DNA of 64,000 nucleotides. It comes from a virus. The stretch spans positions 1 through 64,000 of the IMG/VR virus record IMGVR_UViG_3300042904_000368; one strand, given 5' to 3'. Every line of letters starts with the position of its first letter. Position 1 is the first letter of the stretch. Of the stretch, positions 22,034 to 29,130 are shown piece after piece. Under the pieces are notes generated by a model, which worked only from the letters and a program-made list of their open reading frames with translations, searched no databases and was not told where the DNA came from. The position numbers and the translations under genes were made by a program.

Positions 22034-22219
22034 TCATCCAAAGAGAGGAGCTTCATCTTCTTCTACTCGCACAGATACTAGGTTTTTTCCTAGCCGTCCT
22101 GGCTTCCCATCGCTCGATAACGGCGCGTTCTTGAGCACGTGGCCTGCCGGAAGATCAACGTGAATCGTTGGCTGCTGGGAAACAACAGCCGTTTTTCCGA
22201 GTTTCCTCGGATGATCCAT
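22034..22219 (-). CDS. Small hypothetical protein
   Basis: A 61-residue protein ending 20 bp upstream of the integrase gene and starting at ATG 22219 with a weak GAAAG ribosome-binding site. It has TIHVDLPAGHVLKNAPL in the middle and a short acidic end. Base composition is less GC-rich than that of the neighbours. Probably cotranscribed with the integrase. Confidence 0.5.
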   Translation of the reverse strand: MDHPRKLGKTAVVSQQPTIHVDLPAGHVLKNAPLSSDGKPGRLGKNLVSVRVEEDEAPLFG

Positions 22220-22289
22220 TCATCTTTCGGTGGTTTCTGTGGGGAATGCCGTTCTTCGGAGGCCCCGACCTGGGCCTGCGCCAGATAGG

Positions 22290-22598
22290 TTACACCTGGG
22301 CGGCGACTGGCCTCGCGCCAACCGACCAGGCGTGCATCACACCCACGTAAGCAAACTCCTTTGCTCCGAGGTGTAGCAGCTCGTCAGCGAGGAGCTTTCG
22401 TTCTTCCTGGTCGTTCTCCAGTGCCTTGACCAGTTCCACGATATGCTCCGCGTAGGGCACCGCCCCACGCATCATATTCCTTACCGTCTGATGTGAAATC
22501 GCGCCGTCGCTCATCCGCTGAACGTCATTCGGTCCTAGTTGACGTTCCCGGAGAAGCCCGGTCACTCTCTCCCCGAAGCGGTCGTTATAGACTGCCAT
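22290..22598 (-). CDS. Putative lysogeny repressor
   Basis: A 102-residue protein; ATG 22598 lies behind a near-perfect AAGGAGGTGGCCG. Residues 5-75 are helical (FGERVTGLLRERQLG, SDGAISHQTVRNMMRG, AEHIVELVKALEN), the layout of an XRE/CI-type helix-turn-helix in which SHQTVRNMMRG would be the recognition helix. No peptidase domain follows, so it is shorter than lambda CI. It is transcribed divergently from the Cro-like gene, with the palindromic operator between them. A small C-terminal region with Trp is left unassigned. Confidence 0.75.
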   Translation of the reverse strand: MAVYNDRFGERVTGLLRERQLGPNDVQRMSDGAISHQTVRNMMRGAVPYAEHIVELVKALENDQEERKLLADELLHLGAKEFAYVGVMHAWSVGARPVAAQV

Positions 22599-22641
22599 CG
22601 GCCACCTCCTTGCTTGCATGCTAGCACACTAGCACACTGAT

Positions 22642-22656
22642 AACAACAATGTTGTT
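22642..22656. promoter_or_regulatory. Palindromic operator
   Basis: AACAACAATGTTGTT, a perfect 7-bp inverted repeat around one base, starting eight bases downstream of the -10 of the repressor promoter (22665-22693). Related half sites TTGTTG occur at 22725, 22772 and ACAACA at 22751, around the Cro-like gene's promoter. The set is what one expects of a repressor/Cro operator region. Confidence 0.6.
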
Positions 22657-22664
22657 GCCGCGTA

Positions 22665-22693
22665 TCTATATCCCCTCTCATCGCAGAAGTAAA
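22665..22693 (-). promoter_or_regulatory. Promoter of the repressor gene
   Basis: On the minus strand TTTACT (22688-22693) and TATAGA (22665-22670), spaced by 17 bp. Moderate match to sigma70 consensus. Transcription would start next to the palindromic operator, so bound repressor could limit its own synthesis. Confidence 0.5.
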
Positions 22694-22726
22694 CGACCGT
22701 ATAAGGCGGAACCGTAAAAAATCTTG

Positions 22727-22755
22727 TTGACGCCTCTCCCGATCTTCGATACAAC
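22727..22755 (+). promoter_or_regulatory. Promoter of the Cro-like gene (early rightward)
   Basis: TTGACG (22727-22732) and TACAAC (22750-22755) with 17 bp between. The -35 abuts one TTGTTG half site and the -10 overlaps ACAACA, which would allow direct repression. It would drive the Cro-like gene and the downstream early genes. Confidence 0.5.
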
Positions 22756-22793
22756 AGAGGTGTAAACATTCTTGTTGCTTATGCGGAGGACGG

Positions 22794-23009
22794 ATGAACC
22801 ACGAAGCACTGATCGAAGCGGGGGAGCGAGGGCGTGTCCGCAAGGGCGACCTGGCGAACCGTCTGAGCGTGGATCGCGTCACCCTCTGGAAGTACGAGAA
22901 CAGGCCGCAGACTGCTCCTGAAGGCTTTTGGGAGCGATACGCGGCGGCAGTAGATGCCCTGACGGCAGAACAGCGCGAAGCGGCACGGGCCGCCCTCGCA
23001 ACCGCCTAA
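22794..23009 (+). CDS. Cro-like DNA-binding protein
   Basis: A 71-residue protein behind GGAGGACGG, divergent to the repressor. Residues 17-40 (RKGDLANRLSVDRVTLWKYEN) form a clear helix-turn-helix, with SVDRVTLWKYEN as recognition helix. Small size and position fit a Cro-type anti-repressor that favours the lytic path. The helix after it (GFWERYAAAVDALTAEQREA) may mediate dimerisation. Confidence 0.75.
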   Translation: MNHEALIEAGERGRVRKGDLANRLSVDRVTLWKYENRPQTAPEGFWERYAAAVDALTAEQREAARAALATA

Positions 23010-23077
23010 ACGCAAAGAAGCCCCCACCGGCCAGGGCGAGGGCTTCAGCAAGATCACGAGATGGAGTAAGCATCCCA

Positions 23078-23692
23078 ATGACTACCCAGAGTTTACCACA
23101 ACCACCAGCAGACAGTCTCCCCTACGCCCCCACCAACACCCCGGCCCTGCGGCTGACGGAGAGCGACGCGGAATATACGACGCAGCCCCGACCCGCCGCC
23201 ATTCCGCACTACGGGAAATCGTTCCTCACGCCCCTTCAGGCGGCGGAACACGCGGAGTTTGTCGTGCAGTGCGTGCGGTTCCATCCCTGCCCAGACTGCG
23301 ACGGCGGCAAGCACACGCTCAGCCGCTGCCGCCGCTGCCAGGGCCGCGCGTTCTACCTGCCTACCGCCGTAGCCCGCAAGTGGGGCCTAGAGGCCTTCCT
23401 GCTAACCACTGAAGCAGAGCGCATTCGCCAGGCGGAGGAGATCGAAGGCTTCTTCCTCGCCGGAACATGGTCCACGCCAGAAGTTCCCGAAGCGGATGTG
23501 CTGGCAGTAGCCGCCGAGGTGACGGAGCGGGCCACCTACGAGGAAGACCCCAACTCCTACCCCGCCCTGAAAGCGGCAGGACGTCTCGAAAGATACCCCC
23601 ACATCATCCCCACCTCCGACGCCACCCACGACGAGCGCGAGATTGAGGCCACCGAGCAGGCGTGGGCGCGGGAAGCGGGAGGGGTGGCATGA
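23078..23692 (+). CDS. Protein with DnaJ-type zinc knuckle
   Basis: A 204-residue protein. Residues 66-90 read CPDCDGGKHTL and CRRCQGRAFYL, two CxxCxG units that form one zinc site. It is surrounded by a flexible Pro-rich start and an acidic C-terminal half. It starts 68 bp after the Cro-like gene and overlaps the methyltransferase gene by four bases, hinting at a shared role or at least shared transcription. Confidence 0.75.
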   Translation: MTTQSLPQPPADSLPYAPTNTPALRLTESDAEYTTQPRPAAIPHYGKSFLTPLQAAEHAEFVVQCVRFHPCPDCDGGKHTLSRCRRCQGRAFYLPTAVARKWGLEAFLLTTEAERIRQAEEIEGFFLAGTWSTPEVPEADVLAVAAEVTERATYEEDPNSYPALKAAGRLERYPHIIPTSDATHDEREIEATEQAWAREAGGVA

Positions 23693-24519
23693 AAATCCCC
23701 TCTCCCGTTCTGGATGTCCTCCGCCACTCCACCGTGACGGATACCGTTCTCCTGCTCCCGCCGCAACAACTAGACCGGAAACTGTACGAGCAGGTCAACA
23801 AGGCCCTGGCCGCGATGGGCGGCAAGTGGAGCCGTTCAGCGAAGGGGCATACCTTCGAGTTCGACCCCGGCGACGTGCTGGCGGAAGTAGTAGCGACCGG
23901 GGAAGTGCTGGACTGGAAGAAGCAGGCGCAGTTCTTCGAGACGCCTGCGGAAGTGGCTGGAAGCTTGGTTCTTCAGGCTGACCTGGCCGGAGCGAAGGAC
24001 CTTCGCATTCTGGAGCCTTCAGCGGGGCGCGGAGCAATTGCCGCCCGCATAGTCTCCGCGATGGACCCTTCCTGCACGCTGCATCTGCTGGAAAAGGAAG
24101 ACCGGAACCGGGAAGCCCTGCACCAGTGGGCGGCAAAGCAGCGTGGCGTGGATATCGCCTTCGTGAACCCGCCAGGACACGACTTCCTGCAACTCGCGGG
24201 CAACACCCCTTACGACCGGATCATCGCCAATCCGCCTTTCAGCAGGCGGCAAGATGCCAGGCACGTTCTGCACATGTGGGAATGCCTGGCTCCCGGTGGC
24301 GTGCTGGCTTCCGCGATGTCGCCCGGTGTGGAGTTCCGTCAGGAGCGCGAATACCACGCCGTTCGCGGCTTGATCGACGGCTACGGGACTTGGGAACGGC
24401 TGCCTGCCGGGTCGTTTAAGGCCAGTGGCACGGAAGTCAGCACCGGCATCGTGCGCCTTGCCAAGCCCATCACCCACGACGCGCTGGGAGCGGAGCGGGA
24501 TTGCGGGGTGCAGGGATGA
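23689..24519 (+). CDS. DNA adenine-type methyltransferase
   Basis: A 276-residue SAM-dependent methyltransferase. Motif I is EPSAGRGAIA (around residue 107) and motif IV is IANPPFS (around residue 180), typical of N6-adenine or N4-cytosine enzymes; NPPF favours adenine. The order of motifs is the usual alpha/gamma one. The N-terminal 85 residues hold a separate strand-rich domain. No restriction enzyme is beside it, so it probably modifies phage DNA to avoid host nucleases. Confidence 0.8.
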   Translation: MKIPSPVLDVLRHSTVTDTVLLLPPQQLDRKLYEQVNKALAAMGGKWSRSAKGHTFEFDPGDVLAEVVATGEVLDWKKQAQFFETPAEVAGSLVLQADLAGAKDLRILEPSAGRGAIAARIVSAMDPSCTLHLLEKEDRNREALHQWAAKQRGVDIAFVNPPGHDFLQLAGNTPYDRIIANPPFSRRQDARHVLHMWECLAPGGVLASAMSPGVEFRQEREYHAVRGLIDGYGTWERLPAGSFKASGTEVSTGIVRLAKPITHDALGAERDCGVQG

Positions 24520-24818
24520 AAATTGAAGATTGCCGCCCCGAAGTACAGGCGTTCGCCATTCTCATCGAGCAACGCCTACGCGCCACACGCACCAACCAGA
24601 CCGCTGAACCTCACGTGCTGTTCGAGCGGCTAGAAACGGCGGTTTGGGACTTGCAGCCCCACGCCACGCTGCGGCCGCGTGGATACATCAACCCATCCGT
24701 AATCGCGGATCGGGCCGGGGATGCAGGCCGTAGGTTGCTCCTTCTCGCGAAAGAATGTGGGGCACTTCCAGCAGCCAGCAACCCCACCCCAGAAAGCGGG
24801 GTGCAGGATGGCGCTTAA
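24516..24818 (+). CDS. Hypothetical protein
   Basis: A 100-residue protein, coupled to the methyltransferase by ATGA. It is basic and helical (IEQRLRATRTNQTAE, IADRAGDAGRRLLLLAKE). No family recognised. It overlaps the next gene by 11 bases. Confidence 0.75.
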   Translation: MKIEDCRPEVQAFAILIEQRLRATRTNQTAEPHVLFERLETAVWDLQPHATLRPRGYINPSVIADRAGDAGRRLLLLAKECGALPAASNPTPESGVQDGA

Positions 24819-25269
24819 CGAGAACGCTGAACTTCAGGCCGCCTTGGACAGTCTCGGCGTAGCGACGGATGCCGCGCTGCAACTCGTGACCGATGATGGC
24901 GGGTTAGCAGCGGACGAGAAGGAGCGACTGCGGGATGTGCTGCTGCCACACGCCACTTCGCAGCCCACCGTGACGCCGGAGCAGGTGGCGCGGATTAAGG
25001 AGGTGGTGCTGCACTCCCGCTTCCGCGCGCTCTCCGCCAAGGACCTTACCGCTCTCGCCGCCTTCGTGGCGGATTGGGAGCGCAGGGGGGAGGCGCGGGA
25101 CCTGCTTGCTGATTATCGTGTGAGTCACCAGACGGCGGCACGAATCGGCTACTTCGAGCTAGAGGACTGCGGCTGCGAGTTGTGCGAGCGAGCCGATTCT
25201 CTTCTTCGCGCCGCCACCCTTCATCCCGCCCTCACCGGCCCGGAGAGCCAGGGGGTGCGGGAGCCATGA
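24808..25269 (+). CDS. Helical protein with CGCELC motif
   Basis: A 153-residue protein from ATG 24808. Most is acidic helix with short turns; near the C-terminus is CGCELCERAD, a CxCxxC pattern that may bind zinc or iron-sulphur. The middle helix (VARIKEVVLHSRFRALS) is amphipathic. It overlaps the next gene by four bases. No family recognised. Confidence 0.75.
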   Translation: MALNENAELQAALDSLGVATDAALQLVTDDGGLAADEKERLRDVLLPHATSQPTVTPEQVARIKEVVLHSRFRALSAKDLTALAAFVADWERRGEARDLLADYRVSHQTAARIGYFELEDCGCELCERADSLLRAATLHPALTGPESQGVREP

Positions 25270-25595
25270 GCGCGATACTTGCACCCCTGCGCGGCAAGAC
25301 GGGCAAGCCGAGCACGGGCCTAACCGTTGAAGACCCGATCACCCCGGAGAACAAGCGCACCGTCGCGCTGGACCGCGCTTTCCGCACGCTACACGCTCCA
25401 GCGCCCGACGAGTACTGCTTGCTACTCTGCCGCACACCCCTGGAATTGATTGGCCTGGAAGAACTATCTGGCCTGTTCCTGGGCCTGTCCAAACTCGCAG
25501 CAATGGGCCGCGTGGTGCGGGAAACAACGCTCTGGCAGCTTGCTGTTCGGCAATTGGATGACGTGATTTCTTCCACGGAAGGAGCCTTGGCATGA
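25266..25595 (+). CDS. Hypothetical protein
   Basis: A 109-residue protein, coupled by ATGA. The N-terminal 30 residues are basic and flexible; the rest is helical with LLLCRTPLELIGLEEL and ETTLWQLAVRQLDDVI. It overlaps the small membrane protein gene that follows. No family recognised. Confidence 0.7.
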   Translation: MSAILAPLRGKTGKPSTGLTVEDPITPENKRTVALDRAFRTLHAPAPDEYCLLLCRTPLELIGLEELSGLFLGLSKLAAMGRVVRETTLWQLAVRQLDDVISSTEGALA

Positions 25596-25729
25596 AAACG
25601 ATGAGCCGCTTGGCTGAACGCCTGCTCGACTTCGCCGAAACCCGAATGCCTATCCCGACCGTGGCGGGCTGGGTGCTGATCGTAAGCGCGACGTGCTGCA
25701 TCGCGGCCTATTGGATGGGCATCCGCTGA
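25592..25729 (+). CDS. Small single-pass membrane protein
   Basis: A 45-residue open frame from ATG 25592 (overlapping the previous stop) to TGA 25729. A basic, Arg-rich amphipathic start is followed by a hydrophobic helix (TVAGWVLIVSATCCIAAYW). The stop overlaps the next ATG by one base, so the frame is part of the operon. Its length is below the usual calling limit. Confidence 0.65.
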   Translation: MKTMSRLAERLLDFAETRMPIPTVAGWVLIVSATCCIAAYWMGIR

Positions 25730-26088
25730 TGAAACTGCTTGCAATTATCGGCTTCACCCTGGCTCTCTGCGTTCCCGCTATGGCGGCGCGGAAACGGCAA
25801 ATGGTGGTCACGATTTACTGTCTTTCCTGCGCCCGGTGCGGCACCACTGGCGTTACTGCTAGCGGGTCGAGAAAGTGCGGGGTTGCGGTATCTCGTTCTA
25901 GCAAGATACCGCTCGGATCCTGGCTGTTCATTGACGGGTATGGCGTGCGGCGGGCGAATGACTACCTGCCAAAAGGAACCGCCGCCAATCGGCTTGATAT
26001 CTGCCACAGCGGATGGCGGGCGCACGAGCGCGGCGTGAAATTCGGAAAACAAAAACGCTGGGTGCGAGTGGAGAAGGCCGGGAAGTAA
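25729..26088 (+). CDS. Secreted 3D-domain-like protein
   Basis: A 119-residue protein with a signal peptide (MKLLAIIGFTLALCVPAMA, cut before ARKR). The mature part has TIYCLSCARCG, IPLGSWLFIDGYG and LDICHSGW, resembling the 3D/RlpA-like double-psi barrel with an Asp in the expected last position. Such proteins act on peptidoglycan or modify the cell envelope of the host. The match is partial; the first Asp of the classic triplet is not obvious. Confidence 0.6.
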   Translation: MKLLAIIGFTLALCVPAMAARKRQMVVTIYCLSCARCGTTGVTASGSRKCGVAVSRSSKIPLGSWLFIDGYGVRRANDYLPKGTAANRLDICHSGWRAHERGVKFGKQKRWVRVEKAGK

Positions 26089-26186
26089 TGAAGCTAGACC
26101 TACTCACACAAATCGCGGATGCGCTCTGGAACGTGCTGATTACTCTCGCCGTAGCCGGTCGCATTGGCGATGGAGATTACCGCTAA
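26088..26186 (+). CDS. Tiny hydrophobic peptide
   Basis: A 32-residue frame (ATG 26088, TAA 26186) whose sequence LTQIADALWNVLITLAVAG is a moderately hydrophobic helix. Both start and stop overlap the neighbours by one base, matching the dense packing of the operon. Presence of a real peptide is likely but not certain. Confidence 0.5.
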   Translation: MKLDLLTQIADALWNVLITLAVAGRIGDGDYR

Positions 26187-26431
26187 TGGCTGACTTCACG
26201 GCGGTTCGTTCCCACATAGCCCGCAAGAAACATCGCTGTAATTGGTGCGGACAGTTGGTGGTCCCTGGCGAGAATTACGCCCGCTACCGGAGCTTTGAAG
26301 ACGGAGAAGCCTACACCGTAAAAATGCATTCGGAGTGTCACGACGCAAGCGGGGAATTGCCAGCGGGAGATAGCTACTGTCCGCACGAGATGAAGCGCGG
26401 AAGCATTGAAGACCCGCACGCCAACCCTTAA
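26186..26431 (+). CDS. Zinc-binding protein
   Basis: An 81-residue protein with CNWCGQLVV, then HSECHDA and a late YCPHEM. The layout Cys-Cys...His-Cys-His resembles small phage treble-clef fingers, which bind nucleic acid. Mostly beta in between (YARYRSFEDGEAYTVKMH). It is the last gene before the tRNA-like element. Confidence 0.7.
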   Translation: MADFTAVRSHIARKKHRCNWCGQLVVPGENYARYRSFEDGEAYTVKMHSECHDASGELPAGDSYCPHEMKRGSIEDPHANP

Positions 26432-26474
26432 CCCAACCCCGGCCCGCTGCCGCCGGGTGGGGCGGGAGAGAGAA

Positions 26475-26514
26475 GGACGATTGGTATTACCGAGGTTCGA
26501 TTCCTCGGCGTCCA
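26475..26514 (+). other. tRNA-like 40-nt element (T-arm plus acceptor stem)
   Basis: GGACG (26475-26479) pairs with CGTCC (26509-26513), and CGAGG/CCTCG enclose the T-loop TTCGATT (26496-26502); A26514 would be the discriminator. The D-loop-like TTGGTA is present but there is no anticodon arm. It is either a truncated tRNA gene or an attachment-site copy of the 3' end of a host tRNA gene, as used by many tyrosine integrases. Confidence 0.45.
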
Positions 26515-26515
26515 T

Positions 26516-26532
26516 TCCCGCAATTAGCGGGA
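26516..26532 (+). other. Short hairpin after the tRNA-like element
   Basis: TCCCGC (26516-26521) pairs with GCGGGA (26527-26532) around a 5-base loop. There is no T-run, so it may be part of a folded RNA or attachment site rather than a terminator. Confidence 0.4.
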
Positions 26533-26580
26533 GTTACCAGAGCCAGCGAGTAAACTCGGCGGCTACGGAGATGAAACGAA

Positions 26581-27084
26581 ATGGCGGCAGGATTTGGGGC
26601 AAACTTCGCGCTCCCCGCAGGGGATTACGTTGCGCAAATCGTGGACGTGACCACGGTGGAATTCGACAGCCGGAAGAATCCCGGAAAGAAAGACGTGAAG
26701 TGGAAGTGGATCATCGACGTGAAGGCACGCGGCTCGCAAGAGTGGCAGCGGTCGGACATCCTCACTGGGCAACGGTTCCTGCCGAAAGAGCAGATCAAAA
26801 GCCCGCAGTTCATCCCCGCTCTGCACCATCTTTCAAAGGCGTTGGGAGTGCCTGTACCCACTACGGCTGCGCAAGCAATGGCGTGGGATGAACAGGACCA
26901 GATCGGGAAGCAGTTTCGGATGCGCATCACCCTCAACGAAGACACCGAGCAGTTGGAGACACAGTATCTGCCGATGCCAAGCGCACAGGCTACGGCCGTT
27001 GCCGAGAGCGCCGCTGCTCCGCCCCCACCGCCAGTTTCTGCGCCCGCAGCAGTCGCGGGTGATGATGACCTCTGGAAAGAATAG
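26581..27084 (+). CDS. Single-stranded-DNA-binding-like replication protein
   Basis: A 167-residue protein. Residues 10-75 form strands typical of an OB fold (GDYVAQIVDVTTVEF, KWKWIIDVKARG), then a helix and further strands. The C-terminus is Pro/Ala-rich and ends GDDDLWKE, an acidic tip like those of ssDNA-binding proteins that recruit partners. It lies directly before the PrimPol gene. The family is not certain; DUF669-type proteins are the nearest I can name. Confidence 0.6.
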   Translation: MAAGFGANFALPAGDYVAQIVDVTTVEFDSRKNPGKKDVKWKWIIDVKARGSQEWQRSDILTGQRFLPKEQIKSPQFIPALHHLSKALGVPVPTTAAQAMAWDEQDQIGKQFRMRITLNEDTEQLETQYLPMPSAQATAVAESAAAPPPPPVSAPAAVAGDDDLWKE

Positions 27085-27092
27085 CGGCTTCC

Positions 27093-27117
27093 GGGGAGGT
27101 GGAAAAACCACCTCCCC
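27093..27117 (+). terminator. Strong hairpin between the ssDNA-binding and PrimPol genes
   Basis: GGGGAGGTGG (27093-27102) pairs exactly with CCACCTCCCC (27108-27117) around AAAAA. Only ATTTACC follows, so it is a poor terminator. It ends 20 bp before the PrimPol start and could also reduce or time translation of that gene, which has no visible ribosome-binding site. Confidence 0.5.
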
Positions 27118-27137
27118 ATTTACCCCCATACCTACCA

Positions 27138-29051
27138 ATGCCTTCTCTTACCCCTAACCTGGAAATCATACGGCGCACTCTGGAGCTAACAATGGCTCCG
27201 GGCGACGTGGCGGAACTACGGATTATCGGCACCCACCAGGGAACGGTGGCGGGATATTTCACGGACTGGAATAGTCTGGCAAAGGCAGCGGAACTTTGGG
27301 CGGATAAAGCTCCGGCCGTTTATTACACGCCTAACCCGGTACTTCCAGACCTTCTGGCGCGTGCGAACAACCGAGTGAAAGAACGGGTACGGGCTACGGC
27401 TAAAGACGAAGAGATTCAGCGGCGAGCCTGGCTTTTGGCTGATTTTGATCCAGCACGCCCAGCCGATATTTCCTCTTCGAACGTAGAGCATGAGGCAGCA
27501 ATCGCCACCGCTTGGGAGTGCGCTAAGTATCTGGTGAGCCTGGGGCTACCACAACCGTTAGTCGGCGACTCTGGAAACGGGGCGCATGTAATGTTGCGGG
27601 TTGACCTGCCGAATGATGCGGACGCCACGCGGCTCCATCAGGCCTTTCTTATCCACCTATCCGAGCGGTTCCAAACCGATCAAATCTTGGTTGACCAGGC
27701 CACCCACAACGCTGCCCGTATTTGGAAACTGTACGGAACCCTGGCCCGTAAAGGCGATTCGATTCCGGCGCGCCCGCATCGCCTCGCTCGTATCTTGCAA
27801 GAGCCGGATACACGAGTTTCCGAGACCGCACAACTCCTTTCCCTCTTCCCGTCCAAACCACTCCCCAAGCCCACCACAGCTCCAAGAAGTGCCCTCAACG
27901 GACACGCCGACCCTTCCACCCCTACTGGTGATTATTCAACGCTGGATGTGGTCGGTTGGTTCCGGTCAAAAGGCGCTTACGGCCGGGAATTAGACCCAGG
28001 CCAACATGCGGTTGACTGCCCCTGGATCGGTGAACACTCGCAGACGAACGACGCGACTCATTCCGATACGGTGGTCTACGAAGCGCAAGGCGGGGCGTGG
28101 CCGCAGTTCAATTGCCTTCACTCCCACTGCACCGGCCGGAAGATCGCGGACGTGATTGCGCTCTGGGGGGACGCTGGTAAGTTTTGCGGGAGCGAGTGGA
28201 AGGGCGGTGAGAGTTGGGATGTAGTCGCGCTGCGTGGCGAGAGGCCAAAGCCAGCCACCACCCCGCCCGCGCTCACCGATCTTCACCAGCGAGCAGAAGA
28301 TCTGGACGAGCAAACCCACACCCTTCTCGCGCAGTCTCGTCGCCCGAACCTGAGCGATATTCAGCCGCTCCGCATCGTCCTTACCGATCCGCCCACCTAC
28401 TACCCGACGATTAACGGCTATGAATTGGAGCTCTCCGCCCTCGACTTTCTGGAATGGCGACGGTTCAAAACCGCCTGCGTGAACCGGATGCAGTTCATGC
28501 CGATCCTGCCCGAAGTCCCACGCGGGCGCGGACAGGAAAAGCTTGCCCCGCAGCAGGTGTGGGACCAGTTCATTTCGGTTGCGCTGTCTCACTGCACTCT
28601 GGAAGACGCGCCTTCCGATGCCGGGGCAGAGGGTGCTGCCTGGGAGAGCGTGCGCGCCTTCATCCACCGCGAGAACCGAGGCCGAACGGAAGCGGTGGAT
28701 GTCGAGCGCGGACAACTCGCTACGATCAACGGCGCTTATCACTTCCGGGGACGACAACTCCGCAACTGGCTGGCACTCAACAGCCCTACTTCCCTGAAAG
28801 AACACGAGCTTTGGAAAGTGGTTCGCAAGCATGGCGGAACTCAGGCCGTCCTGAAGCCTTCTCGCAGCACCACCGTTCGCTGCTGGCGTATCCCGGAAGA
28901 AGCCTTGATTGAGACAGAAACGGTTACGCGGTTACATCCGGTTACGTCTGGAAGTGACCGCACATTTGAGCACGAAAAAGGGGCAGGTTACGCGGTTACG
29001 CCTCTTCCCTCACATGCGCCCGCGCGCGTAGATGCAGGCGTAACCGCGTAG
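27138..29051 (+). CDS. Archaeo-eukaryotic-type primase (PrimPol)
   Basis: A 637-residue protein. The N-terminal domain shows the AEP motifs: LADFDPARP (metal-binding acids), GDSGNGAHVMLR (the SxH motif) and NAARIWKLYGTLARKGD (third motif). This family makes primers and can polymerise. Later, CPWIGEHSQ, CLHSHC and a Cys-bearing segment suggest a zinc site, followed by a helical C-terminal region that may bind DNA; a helicase domain is not present, but an SF1 helicase follows. An upstream GTG at 27099 is in frame. The last 43 codons lie in the palindrome described for 28925-29114. Confidence 0.8.
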   Translation: MPSLTPNLEIIRRTLELTMAPGDVAELRIIGTHQGTVAGYFTDWNSLAKAAELWADKAPAVYYTPNPVLPDLLARANNRVKERVRATAKDEEIQRRAWLLADFDPARPADISSSNVEHEAAIATAWECAKYLVSLGLPQPLVGDSGNGAHVMLRVDLPNDADATRLHQAFLIHLSERFQTDQILVDQATHNAARIWKLYGTLARKGDSIPARPHRLARILQEPDTRVSETAQLLSLFPSKPLPKPTTAPRSALNGHADPSTPTGDYSTLDVVGWFRSKGAYGRELDPGQHAVDCPWIGEHSQTNDATHSDTVVYEAQGGAWPQFNCLHSHCTGRKIADVIALWGDAGKFCGSEWKGGESWDVVALRGERPKPATTPPALTDLHQRAEDLDEQTHTLLAQSRRPNLSDIQPLRIVLTDPPTYYPTINGYELELSALDFLEWRRFKTACVNRMQFMPILPEVPRGRGQEKLAPQQVWDQFISVALSHCTLEDAPSDAGAEGAAWESVRAFIHRENRGRTEAVDVERGQLATINGAYHFRGRQLRNWLALNSPTSLKEHELWKVVRKHGGTQAVLKPSRSTTVRCWRIPEEALIETETVTRLHPVTSGSDRTFEHEKGAGYAVTPLPSHAPARVDAGVTA

Positions 29052-29114
29052 ACGGGCGTGTATACGTGCGTAATTGTGCGGTCAGTCTCAAACGTAACCA
29101 GGTGTAACCGCGTA
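28925..29114. other. 190-bp three-part palindrome, candidate replication origin
   Basis: Three nested inverted pairs share exactly the same centre (29019.5): outer TACGCGGTTACA (28925-28936 with 29103-29114, 12/12), middle 35 bp (28940-28974 with 29065-29099, 28/35), inner TACGCGGTTACGCCT (28989-29003 with 29036-29050, 15/15). The unit GGTTAC/GTAACC occurs eight times. It overlaps the PrimPol end and stops 17 bp before the helicase start, a typical place for a replication origin. Binding by the PrimPol is inferred. Confidence 0.6.
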
Positions 29115-29130
29115 GACGAGGAGCAAACGA

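Noticed and set aside
27990-28832. A 280-codon minus-strand open frame
   Set aside because: Antisense shadow of the PrimPol gene.
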